Source: UBA2266 sp964406945 (GTDB lineage: Bacteria > Planctomycetota > Phycisphaerae > Sedimentisphaerales > Anaerobacaceae). From it: 64,000 nucleotides of DNA. Positions 52,570 to 60,378 of this stretch are shown in pieces; the first letter of the stretch is position 1; each line of letters begins with the position of its first letter. Made by a program: the position numbers and the translations under genes. The stretch covers positions 1-64,000 of the forward strand of contig CAYOTO010000017.1 in the NCBI GenBank assembly GCA_964406945.1, given 5' to 3'. The notes beneath the pieces were generated by a model that was given only the letters and a program-made list of their open reading frames with translations, did not search any database and was not told the DNA's origin.

Positions 52570-53643
52570 ATGAACAGGTCGAGATTTTCACTGCTCGTCA
52601 TAGCCGCACTTCTGCTGCTGACGCCGATCACAGTATCTGCCGCCAAGATCAACTTCCCCGACATCCTCGATTATAAGACGCTCAAGTGCGATTTCCACAT
52701 GCACACCGTCTTTTCCGACGGCTCCGTCTGGCCTACCGTCCGGGTAGACGAGGCCGTCCGCGAGGGCCTCGATATGATCACCATCACCGATCACATCGAA
52801 TATCAGCCCAAAAAAGCCGATATCCCCACCAATCACAACCGCCCCTTTCAGATAGCCAAAGGCCTGGCCGAAAAGCGAGGCCTGCTCATCGCCCTCGGCG
52901 CCGAAATCACAAGAAGCACCCCTCCCGGCCATTTTAACGCCATCTTCCTCGACAACGTCGAGCCGGTAGACAAGGAAGAATTCCTCGACGCCATGAAAGC
53001 CGCCAACGCCCAGAACGCCTTCGTATTCTGGAACCACCCCGACTGGAAGAAGGACCACATCGGCTGGTTCGACATCCACACCACCCTTTTCAAAGAGAAG
53101 CTGTTCCAGGGTATCGAAGTCTGCAACGGCGGCGGCTACCATCTCAACGGCCACAAGTGGGCCATCGAAAAGAACCTTACCATGATGGGCAACTCCGACA
53201 TACACCGGCCCTCTCTGATTACCGAAACCACACCCGAAAACCACCGCACGATAACCCTGGTTTTCGCCGAAGAAAAGACCGTCGAAGCCGTTAAGGAAGC
53301 CCTCATAGATCGACGAACCGCCGTCTGGTATAAAGATCAGCTCATCGCCCGCCCCAAATACCTGCTGGCAATGTTCCAGGCAGCCGTCAAGACCACCTCC
53401 ACCCAAAAGAAAGGCCGCAGACTCATTCTCGAACTGACCAACAACTGCGATCTCAACCTCAGGCTCGCAAGAACCGGCAAACGCGGCCCGGAACAGATTC
53501 TCCTGCCGGCAATGCAGACCACGAAGGTGAAATACAGACTCCCCCGCAACGCCAAAAGCTACGAACTGGACTACACGGTCCAAAACATGCTCGTCGCCCC
53601 GGAAAAAGGCCTTGCGATAACCCTAACCGGCTCAGCCGACTGA
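52570..53643 (+). CDS. Secreted PHP-domain phosphoesterase
   Basis: A 357-residue exported protein. A signal peptide (residues 6-24) precedes a PHP (polymerase and histidinol phosphatase) metal-dependent domain: CDFHMHTVFSDG, MITITDHIEY, ITRSTPPGHFNAIFLD, FVFWNHPDW and MGNSDIHRPS carry the trinuclear-metal ligands. Most PHP proteins are cytoplasmic; an exported one of this length fits a branch found in Bacteroidetes and planctomycetes whose substrate is unknown. A C-terminal beta domain (about 270-355) is added. GGAAAGG precedes the ATG. Confidence 0.88.
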   Translation: MNRSRFSLLVIAALLLLTPITVSAAKINFPDILDYKTLKCDFHMHTVFSDGSVWPTVRVDEAVREGLDMITITDHIEYQPKKADIPTNHNRPFQIAKGLAEKRGLLIALGAEITRSTPPGHFNAIFLDNVEPVDKEEFLDAMKAANAQNAFVFWNHPDWKKDHIGWFDIHTTLFKEKLFQGIEVCNGGGYHLNGHKWAIEKNLTMMGNSDIHRPSLITETTPENHRTITLVFAEEKTVEAVKEALIDRRTAVWYKDQLIARPKYLLAMFQAAVKTTSTQKKGRRLILELTNNCDLNLRLARTGKRGPEQILLPAMQTTKVKYRLPRNAKSYELDYTVQNMLVAPEKGLAITLTGSAD

Positions 53644-53751
53644 AGACGATCAGGTGTGAGTGTATGCTGTTGTGCGGTTTTTGGCCAATGCAAACAAATA
53701 GTCGTTGCCCTGGCCCGGCGCTGTCTGACTGGCGTATTGTCGAAGTAAGTG

Positions 53752-54675
53752 CTACTCCACGGCGCCGTGTTCTACAAGCAGTTGCACTATGCCGTCGCGG
53801 CCTTTGGCCCGGGCCCACATCAGGGGTGTGATCGATCGCTTGGTCCGGGCATTCACGTCGGCTCCGTTGGCGATAAGAAGCTCGGCAACCTCTTCGTGCC
53901 CCAGGATCACCGCCAGCAGCAGGGGGGTCCAGCCTGAGTTGTTCTTAACGTCCACATCGGCCCCCTTGCCGATAAGCACTTCCACCGTTTCGAGGTGGCC
54001 GCTGTCGGCAGCCACATGAAGAGGCGTATCGCCTATATCGTTATGGCTGTTAACATCCGCTCCGCGGGCGATCAAAAGCTGAGCCACGCCCGGATGGCAC
54101 ATGCAGGCGCATGCGTGCAGAGGAGTATCCCCACCCTTGTTCTTGGCGTTCGCATCTGCGCCCCTGGCGGTCAGAAGCTCAACCGTCGCCAGATGCCCGC
54201 CCGTGGCCGCAACATGCAGAGGCGTAAGCCCCAGATCCGTTCGTGCGTTTATATCGGCATCCTTGGACAGCAGCAGACTGACCATTTCCGTCTGGCCCCT
54301 GGAAGCGGCCACATGAATCGCCGAAACCCCCGCTGCGTTCCTGGCGTCCACGTTGGCGCCGGCGAGAAGTAAATCCCTTGCTATCTCCAGGTGCCCCCCG
54401 AAAGCCGCATAATGCAGCGGCATAAGTCCGGTCTGGTCATTGAGTTCCATCACATCACAACCGGTTCGGATATGCCGTCGAACTTCGTCGATATCCCCGT
54501 CGGCGGCCGCCCGGCACAGCGATTTCTCCGGCAGTCTCGACATATCGTCGCCGCCCAGAAGCCCGCCCGAATTGTCGGTATTCATGCCGTTGGCCGATGC
54601 CGAAGGATCGTCTTCACAGCCTGCAAAAACCAGAAAGGGCAATAACGCAACACAAACGAATACGACTCTTTTCAC
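53752..54675 (-). CDS. Ankyrin-repeat lipoprotein
   Basis: A 307-residue exported protein. GTG at 54675 with GGAGG nine bases upstream gives a signal peptide ending FAGC (Cys20); the ATG at 54705 has no ribosome binding site. After a Ser/Asn/Asp linker come about seven ankyrin repeats, each with the TPLHVAA..GH...V.LL...GADVN.... consensus (for example LGLTPLHVAATGGHLATVEL). Ankyrin stacks bind other proteins; here they would face the periplasm or cell surface. Monocistronic. Confidence 0.92.
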   Translation of the reverse strand: MKRVVFVCVALLPFLVFAGCEDDPSASANGMNTDNSGGLLGGDDMSRLPEKSLCRAAADGDIDEVRRHIRTGCDVMELNDQTGLMPLHYAAFGGHLEIARDLLLAGANVDARNAAGVSAIHVAASRGQTEMVSLLLSKDADINARTDLGLTPLHVAATGGHLATVELLTARGADANAKNKGGDTPLHACACMCHPGVAQLLIARGADVNSHNDIGDTPLHVAADSGHLETVEVLIGKGADVDVKNNSGWTPLLLAVILGHEEVAELLIANGADVNARTKRSITPLMWARAKGRDGIVQLLVEHGAVE

Positions 54676-54710
54676 TTCAGGTCGCCTCCAAAAACGCGCA
54701 CTCATGCCGT

Positions 54711-54744
54711 AAAAACAAGAGGCCGCCCCCTTCCGGAGCGCCTC
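54711..54744 (-). terminator. Terminator-like hairpin upstream of the ankyrin gene
   Basis: On the minus strand GAGGCGC (54744-54738) pairs with the G/C-rich GGCCTC (54724-54719), followed by TTGTTTTT. It lies downstream of the truncated fragment at 54849-55043 and would end any transcript coming through it. Confidence 0.6.
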
Positions 54745-54848
54745 CTGCGGTAATTTGTCTTTTTCCTGACCGTCCGCTAACGAACCACTTCCGATATTCT
54801 AGACACGGCGGCCGAAAAGTCAAGAAATTTCCAATAATAGCCCCTCGT

Positions 54849-55043
54849 TCAATACTGATAAACGCCGTCCGGGCCCCACCCGATGACCTTGCCGTCCTCC
54901 AGCACAACAGGCATAAGTTCGGAATCCAGAACCTTGAATTTCTTCGTCGGCCAGTCATGCTGATCGAAATCCGTGTAATAGTAGAGAATCTCGTATTCCT
55001 GTCCGTTGATCGTTACTCCCGAAAAACCGCCCTCAACCCACAA
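54849..55043 (-). pseudogene. C-terminal fragment of an OmlA/DUF3192-like exported protein
   Basis: Up to 64 codons ending with a convincing protein sequence: GQEYEILYYYTDFDQHDWPT, then FKVLDSELMPVVLEDGKVIG and WGPDGVYQY. This resembles the C-terminal part of small SmpA/OmlA-type lipoproteins, but the signal peptide and first half of the domain are absent; the reading frame only extends back into the terminator of the candidate RNA at 55055. The only start codon is a TTG (55043) without a ribosome binding site. I read it as the relic of a gene cut by an upstream rearrangement. Confidence 0.5.
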
Positions 55044-55054
55044 AAAACGCGCAT

Positions 55055-55095
55055 AAAAAAAGAGACAGAGTGCAATTGCTGCATCACCCTGTCTC
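55055..55095 (-). terminator. Intrinsic terminator of the candidate RNA
   Basis: On the minus strand GAGACAG (55095-55089), a 20-base hairpin interior with further GTG/CAC pairing, CTGTCTC (55068-55062), then TTTTTTT (55061-55055). Confidence 0.82.
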
Positions 55096-55178
55096 CGTGT
55101 TGGCACGTGTCCTTGAGCAACCAGTAGAATGCGCTTTATCAATGCGCCGTTAGTAATTTGATCCGCACGTGCAACACC
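55055..55178 (-). ncRNA. Candidate structured small RNA of about 120 nt
   Basis: A self-contained transcription unit without a credible coding frame. Just after the promoter, GTGTTGCACGTG (about 55177-55166) pairs with CACGTGCCAACAC (about 55108-55096) with a one-base bulge, giving a 12-bp closing stem. Inside lies a GCGC / GCGC hairpin (loop ATTGATAAA) and an A/U-rich internal region. Immediately after comes a terminator: GAGACAG / CTGTCTC with inner pairs and seven T. The size and the architecture suggest a discrete RNA, or a riboswitch-like leader whose gene is the fragment downstream. I do not recognise it as 6S, SRP, RNase P or tmRNA. Confidence 0.55.
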
Positions 55179-55181
55179 TAT

Positions 55182-55210
55182 AGTATAGAAATCATACCGT
55201 TCGATTACAA
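55182..55210 (-). promoter_or_regulatory. Sigma-70-type promoter of the candidate RNA
   Basis: On the minus strand TTGTAA (55210-55205), exactly 17 bp, TATACT (55187-55182). The expected start site is at about 55175-55178, at the base of the closing stem of the RNA. Confidence 0.65.
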
Positions 55211-55375
55211 GGCAAATGTCTCTCCGAATCACCCGCGATTGCACGCTTGTTTGTTCGATCCTCATCGCCAAATGAGAAACGGGCTTGAACCGGAATCCTT
55301 GATTATCCGCTTCGACAGGGTTAAAATGCCTTCATATATTGAATACACCGTACAGCAACCCAGGGAATCGACTAA

Positions 55376-56182
55376 GTGAAAAGAATTGAATTCAAGAACG
55401 GCTACGAGGACTATTTTTCCGCCCGGGGCTTGAAGTCCTTCGATAAGTTATTCGCTCACGCGGCCCCGGAATGGATGCACACGAAAAGGCGCATTGTTTC
55501 GTCCTTCACGCTCGAATCCGAATCGGACCGCCGACAAATGTTTATCAAGCGCTTCCGCAAGCCGCACACCAAGGATATCGCCTTTGCCTGGCGCCAGTTC
55601 GGACCCACCTGCACCATGGCCCGTTACGAATGGAATTGCGCCAATTTCCTGCTCAACAACGGCATAGAGACCTATCACCCCGTCTGCTGCGGTGAGCACA
55701 CCAGCCTCGGCGTCGAGCGGCGGTCGTTCTTGATTACCGAGGCCCTGACAAGCACACCGCTGACCGCGTTCGTAAAAGAGAAATGGCCCCATTTCTCCCG
55801 CCGGCGGAAAGAAGAACTAATCAGCCGCGTTGCCGCATTCGTCCGCCGTATACACCGCCTTAAAATAAACTTCCCGGACCTGTATATTTGGCACATTTTC
55901 GTAACCGAAACCAAGGCCGATTCTAAGGACCCCCGCTACGAATTCGCTATTATAGACTTGCATCGCATGACGCTCGACGAGGACGACAGGAAAAAACGGG
56001 CCCAAAACCTGGGCCGGCTCCACCACAGCCTTGCCGAGGAATTCTTCGACAAGCGCCTCAAAGACCACCTGATAGAATCTTACCTGGCCGAAGACCGCCC
56101 TGAAAAGAGCGGAGACTTCGCCGACCGCCTGAAGAAAGTATCCAAAGCCCTCTCGGCCAGAAGAACACCCAAACCTTACTGA
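55376..56182 (+). CDS. WaaP/InaA-family LPS core kinase
   Basis: A 268-residue protein of the Kdo/heptose kinase family, eukaryotic-protein-kinase-like enzymes that phosphorylate the lipopolysaccharide inner core on the cytoplasmic face. Visible are the lysine-bearing strand MFIKRF, the ARYEWNCANFLLNNGIETYH segment, FLITEAL hinge, INFPDLYIWHIFV (catalytic loop) and IIDLHRMTLD (metal-binding Asp). GTG start at 55376 with AGGGAA upstream. Implies an LPS-bearing outer membrane. Alone on its strand, convergent with thrC. Confidence 0.87.
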   Translation: MKRIEFKNGYEDYFSARGLKSFDKLFAHAAPEWMHTKRRIVSSFTLESESDRRQMFIKRFRKPHTKDIAFAWRQFGPTCTMARYEWNCANFLLNNGIETYHPVCCGEHTSLGVERRSFLITEALTSTPLTAFVKEKWPHFSRRRKEELISRVAAFVRRIHRLKINFPDLYIWHIFVTETKADSKDPRYEFAIIDLHRMTLDEDDRKKRAQNLGRLHHSLAEEFFDKRLKDHLIESYLAEDRPEKSGDFADRLKKVSKALSARRTPKPY

Positions 56183-56224
56183 TCGAACCAGACATATTTC
56201 CAAACTATGAGTATATCGACCGAA

Positions 56225-57568
56225 TCACGGCTGGATAAGATCAATTATGGCGTTGAGATCGTTCGGCGCCTCGACGGGAGGATTGCTGAACTGGCCCTCG
56301 TCGTTCTTGTGATAATTTACGGTGACGTTCGGGTCTTTCAGTACGTGGCCGGTCAGTACGCAGGCGACCCGTTCGCCGGGTTCGATTACGCCCTCGTCCC
56401 GCAATAGTTTCAAACCCGCCACCGACGCCGCCGACGCCGGCTCGCAACCCAGCCCGTGATTGCCTATGACCGCCTTGGCGTCCACGATTTCCTCGTCGCT
56501 TATTGCCCGAACCACCCCGTCGCAAACCTTGATTGACCGCAGGCATTTCTTCAGATTCACCGGTCTGGAAATCTCTATCGCCGATGCACACGTGTGCGGT
56601 GAATAATTCCTCGCCGTCAAATCCGCGTAGTACTCGTCGATAACCTCCTGATTTACATTGCCCCCGTTCCACTCGAGCCCCCGGTTATTGACGAAATCAC
56701 TCAGCGTTCGAGCGCCTTCTGCGTTGATAATCGCCAGTCGCGGCGGTCTTTCGATCAGTCCGAGCCGCATAAGCTCCATGAACGCCTTGCCGAACGCGCT
56801 CGAATTGCCCAGATTCCCGCCCGGAACCACAATCCAGTCCGGAACGGACCAGTCGAGCTGCTCCAGTATCCGGTACATAATCGTCTTCTGCCCCTCCAGC
56901 CGGAACGGATTCAGCGAATTCAACAGATACAAACCAAGCTGGCGACACACGTCCTGAACCTGCCTCATGCAGTCGTCGAAATCGCCCTGGATCTGAATCG
57001 TCTGGGCACCGTAGTCCATCGCCTGGCTCAATTTGCCGAACGCGATTCTGCCCGAACCGATAAATACCGTCGATTTCAAACCGCAACTGTGGGCGTAAAG
57101 CGCCATCGAAGCCGATGTATTGCCGGTCGACGCACATGCACAAGATTTGGCCCCGACCATGGTGGCGTGGCTGAATGCCGCACACATGCCGTTGTCCTTG
57201 AACGAACCCGAAGGATTCAGCCCCTCATACTGAAGGAAGAGCTTGCCCGGCTTCATGCCCGCATACCTGCCGACGCCGTCGTTCTGCTGCAGAATAGTCT
57301 GCCCCTCGCCCACGCTGACTTTGTGTTTGTCGTCGCAGAAATTCAGCAGTTCTCTGAATCTCCACACTCCCGAAAAGTCCAGCCTGTTCCGCCGGTTGGC
57401 CCATCGCTTTGCAAAGTCGCTGAGCTTGTCCGGAGTTTCGACGTTCTCCCAGTCATATTGAATATCGAGCAGGTCGCCGCAGTTCGGACATTTGAAGAGA
57501 CTCTGGTCGCAATCGAACTCGGCGCCGCATCCGGGATTTATACATTTCTGAAAGGCGCTGTTGGACAT
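56225..57568 (-). CDS. thrC: Threonine synthase
   Basis: PLP enzyme converting O-phosphohomoserine to threonine, 447 residues. An N-terminal zinc ribbon (CINPGC...FKCPNCGD) is followed by the fold-type II core with Lys124 in GLNPSGSFKDNGMCAA, CASTGNTSASMALYA, and the C-terminal phosphate-binding VVPGGNLGNSSAF. This arrangement matches the class of threonine synthases found in plants, archaea and many bacteria. No hom or thrB is nearby. GGAAAG precedes the ATG. A HAD hydrolase gene follows upstream on the same strand with an 18-bp gap. Confidence 0.95.
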   Translation of the reverse strand: MSNSAFQKCINPGCGAEFDCDQSLFKCPNCGDLLDIQYDWENVETPDKLSDFAKRWANRRNRLDFSGVWRFRELLNFCDDKHKVSVGEGQTILQQNDGVGRYAGMKPGKLFLQYEGLNPSGSFKDNGMCAAFSHATMVGAKSCACASTGNTSASMALYAHSCGLKSTVFIGSGRIAFGKLSQAMDYGAQTIQIQGDFDDCMRQVQDVCRQLGLYLLNSLNPFRLEGQKTIMYRILEQLDWSVPDWIVVPGGNLGNSSAFGKAFMELMRLGLIERPPRLAIINAEGARTLSDFVNNRGLEWNGGNVNQEVIDEYYADLTARNYSPHTCASAIEISRPVNLKKCLRSIKVCDGVVRAISDEEIVDAKAVIGNHGLGCEPASAASVAGLKLLRDEGVIEPGERVACVLTGHVLKDPNVTVNYHKNDEGQFSNPPVEAPNDLNAIIDLIQP

Positions 57569-57586
57569 ATCGATAGTGCTTTCCGT

Positions 57587-58348
57587 TCAATTCTCACTTG
57601 CGTCGGTGTTGATGGTCTCTATCAATTTCGGCAGTTCGGATATCCGACTTATCTTCGAAGCCCCGTCAGGCGTCTTTTGGCCTTCGTTGGTGTAGGCTTC
57701 TTTCAGCACCGCATGCATACCCAGTTTGATCGAGGGCCTGATATCCTTGTCGATTCGGTCGCCTACGTACATTATATTTTCCAAAGCCTCTCCGACCCGG
57801 TCGGCCGCCATGCGGAAAATACCCGGATCAGGCTTGCGTTTGGGCTGCTCATAGGAATATATACGGACCTTGAAAAATCGCAGCAGCCCGGTCGCCTCCA
57901 TGTGCCTCTCGAGCGACTCGCGATTGACCCATGTATTCGACAGTATCGCCAGCTTCAGGCCCGAGTCGCGAAGAGCCTCCAGCGACTCCACAGTCCCCGG
58001 CTCTACGGTCGCACGCCGGCTCAGCGGCTCATACCATCGCCAGGCATACTCACGCCACTGCTCGTCGGTCAGTTTCATGCCTTTTCTGATTCCGACCAGT
58101 CTCAGCAGCTCGAACGCATCGAAATCCTTCGTCCTCAAAGCCGAAACCATGGTCCGCAGCCGCAGTCGCAAAAGGTTCTTCCAGCAGTAAACTTCGAAAG
58201 AACCCACCGGCTGGCCCAGTTCCCTTAAATAACTGTGGGAATTGCGGGCGCCTTCGCGGAAAACACGCGTTGTGCTGATCCTGCCGAAATGCAGCAGAGT
58301 CTCACCAAGATCGAATACAACCGCTTTGATCTTCGCATCTTCGCGCAT
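57587..58348 (-). CDS. HAD-superfamily hydrolase
   Basis: A 253-residue phosphatase-like protein. Motif I is VVFDLGETLLHFG (nucleophile Asp13), motif II AILSNTW, motif III KPDPGIFRMA and motif IV YVGDRIDKDIRPSI. A helical cap lies between motifs I and II. Close in type to YjjG/Ureg-like phosphatases; substrate not readable. The longer frame upstream overlaps the next gene in antisense-like composition and is not used; ATG 58348 has GGTGG nearby. It sits 18 bp before thrC and 43 bp after the citrate-synthase-like gene, so the three are probably an operon. The proximity to thrC hints at, but does not prove, a phosphohomoserine or related role. Confidence 0.86.
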   Translation of the reverse strand: MREDAKIKAVVFDLGETLLHFGRISTTRVFREGARNSHSYLRELGQPVGSFEVYCWKNLLRLRLRTMVSALRTKDFDAFELLRLVGIRKGMKLTDEQWREYAWRWYEPLSRRATVEPGTVESLEALRDSGLKLAILSNTWVNRESLERHMEATGLLRFFKVRIYSYEQPKRKPDPGIFRMAADRVGEALENIMYVGDRIDKDIRPSIKLGMHAVLKEAYTNEGQKTPDGASKISRISELPKLIETINTDASEN

Positions 58349-58391
58349 GTCGAATTCACCACCTGGAAACCATCGATTACGCGGCTTCCGA

Positions 58392-59723
58392 TCACTTCCT
58401 CTCCGGCGGCATATCCTCGCCGAACGCTTCCCGTATCCAGGCATACATTTCCTGGTCGGAAATCGTCGACACGCGATCCGCCGAATATTCGGCATCGATA
58501 TTGTCTTTGACTTTGGCGATTCTCTTATCGTGCTTGGGAATCTCGATCTCGAATCGCTCTTCGATCCAGTGCTTGATGCCCGCCGCACCCGTCTTATCGG
58601 TAATAGCCACCCCGACCGGCCGCTTGAGCAGCTTGTTCGTATCGAAACAGTTGTAAATCTCTTCGTTTTTCAAGAGTCCGTCCGCGTGAATGCCCGCCCG
58701 GGTTACGTTGAAATCATCGCCGACCAGCGGATAATTACGCGGAATCTCGAAACCAAGCTCCTTGCGGGCGTAATTGGCCAACTCCGTTATAGCCTCGTAG
58801 TTCACGCCGGGCGTCATACCGCGCAGTTGGGCGTGCTCGATTACCAGCGCCTCCAGCGGAGGATTGCCCGTTCGCTCGCCGCTGCCGAAAATCGCGCAGT
58901 TCGCGGCTGCACATCCGTAAAGCCATGCAGTCGCCGCATCGACCTCCACTTTGTGCAGGTCGTTGTGGCCGTGCCATTCCAACTGCTCGGCCGGTATGCC
59001 AACCTCACGCAGACCGTGGATAAGTTTAGGAACGCTCCTTGGAAGAGCAACTCCAGGCCACGGAACCCCGAATCCCAGGGTATCACAAAGACGAATCTTA
59101 ACCGGCTTGCCGTATTCTTCGCCCAGTTTCATCAGTTCCACCGCAAAAGGCAGCACGAAGCCGTCGTAATCGGCCCGGGTAATATCCTCGAAATGACAGC
59201 GCGGAAGAACACCGCTGTCCAGCGCGGCCCTGACCGTATCCAGATAGCTCTCCATGGCCTGCTTACGAGTCTTGCGAAGCTTCAGGAAAATATGATAGTC
59301 GCTCGCACTGGTCAGAATGCCCGTCTCTTCCAGACCCATCTGCGTTACCAGCTTGAAATCGGCCGCAACGGCCCGAATCCAGCCCGTAATCTGCGGAAAT
59401 TCGTACCCGCGCTCCTTGCAAAGCTCAACCGCCTTGCGATCCCGCTTGGAGTAGAGAAAGAACTCGCACTGGCGAATAAGCCCGGTGCCACCGTCTATCT
59501 CATGCATCAAATCGTAAATACGCAGTATCTGCTCCGGCGTGTAGGGAGGCCTGGCCTGCTGGCCGTCGCGAAAAGTCGTATCCGTAATCCATATCTTCTC
59601 GGGAATATCGTACGGAACGGTCTCGTTGTCGAACACTGTTCTTGGAAATTCCGAGTATGGAAATGTTTCCCGGTAAAGATTAGGTCTTTCAACGTCGTCA
59701 AGCTTCGGTTTTTTTGCTGCCAT
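58392..59723 (-). CDS. Re-citrate/homocitrate synthase-like enzyme
   Basis: A 443-residue enzyme of the DRE-TIM superfamily (2-isopropylmalate, homocitrate and citramalate synthases). The core begins KIWITDTTFRDGQQARPP, with the catalytic Arg-Asp, then CHFEDITRAD, the HGHND metal site in LEWHGHNDLHKVEVDA and GSGERTGNPPLEALV. The 50-residue N-terminal arm with ETFPYSEFPRTVFDNETVPY is typical of a branch I know from clostridia and other anaerobes that includes or borders Re-citrate synthases; the allosteric LeuA C-terminal domain is missing. Substrate is thus open: citrate (Re) or homocitrate. ATG at 59723 with GGAGAAAA. First gene of a probable operon with the HAD and thrC genes. Confidence 0.82.
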   Translation of the reverse strand: MAAKKPKLDDVERPNLYRETFPYSEFPRTVFDNETVPYDIPEKIWITDTTFRDGQQARPPYTPEQILRIYDLMHEIDGGTGLIRQCEFFLYSKRDRKAVELCKERGYEFPQITGWIRAVAADFKLVTQMGLEETGILTSASDYHIFLKLRKTRKQAMESYLDTVRAALDSGVLPRCHFEDITRADYDGFVLPFAVELMKLGEEYGKPVKIRLCDTLGFGVPWPGVALPRSVPKLIHGLREVGIPAEQLEWHGHNDLHKVEVDAATAWLYGCAAANCAIFGSGERTGNPPLEALVIEHAQLRGMTPGVNYEAITELANYARKELGFEIPRNYPLVGDDFNVTRAGIHADGLLKNEEIYNCFDTNKLLKRPVGVAITDKTGAAGIKHWIEERFEIEIPKHDKRIAKVKDNIDAEYSADRVSTISDQEMYAWIREAFGEDMPPERK

Positions 59724-59834
59724 AGATTTTCTCCACAATATAATTGCCGAAAGCCGCAGCTTTCTCAAATACGGTTAAAAAACAGACGGCCTGATAAAAC
59801 CGGTTTGCGGCTCTCTAAGCGATTGCAGGTGCAA

Positions 59835-59917
59835 TAGCCGAGGTGGGAGTCGAACCCACACGCCCTTGCGGGCAGGGGATTTTAAGTCCCCAGCGTCTGC
59901 CATTCCGCCACTCGGCC
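59835..59917 (-). tRNA. tRNA-Leu (anticodon TAA)
   Basis: On the minus strand, acceptor GGCCGAG / CTCGGCT (one G-U), the D-arm GTGGCGGAATGGCAGAC, the anticodon stem GGGGA / TCCCC with loop CTTAAAA giving anticodon TAA, a class II variable arm (GCCCGCAAGGGC) and the T-arm GTGGG TTCGACT CCCAC, then discriminator A. The long variable arm and G-U first pair fit tRNA-Leu. CCA is not encoded. Confidence 0.95.
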
Positions 59918-60378
59918 AAGCCCTTGCTGCACAACGACTTAGGTTATTTATCGGTTAAGCAAAATCGCCGCCGCAAATCGGCTTACCGCCCCTTCACAAT
60001 ACCCCGAAACCGCTCCGGGGCATAATGAAAGCTCCGTATTATAGGGGATACCGACCGACTTTTGAAGCCAAAATCCGGTCCGCATGCGCCCGCCCGCATC
60101 AGGCAAACGCGTTCTGGCCCTGCGAAACGCGTCTAATCGCCCACTTCTACACATGCAACGACCTCGTGTTTGCAAAAAACTCCCCGAAAAACCGCATAAT
60201 ACCAGCATAATCGTCTCAAAACACGCCCGAGCTGGCTGCAAAAAACGCCGACAACCGCCTCCCAAGGCCCGAAAAACAGCATTTCAGCCTGCCACGCCTT
60301 GCGAACGGATTCCAAAGCAGCTACGATGTTAAGCGTAAAGCTGCTTAATTGCCAAAATCAAGCAACAGGAGCACCGCA
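59918..60378. other. 460-bp gap between tRNA-Leu and the second sulfatase
   Basis: No confident gene. A CCCCG / CGGGG hairpin lies at about 60002-60020. Minus-strand frames here are Arg/Cys/Gly-rich and lack ribosome binding sites. Confidence 0.55.

Noticed and set aside
59948..60265. A 105-codon minus-strand frame near the tRNA
   Set aside because: Arg/Cys/Gly-rich, no ribosome binding site, overlaps likely tRNA flanking sequence.
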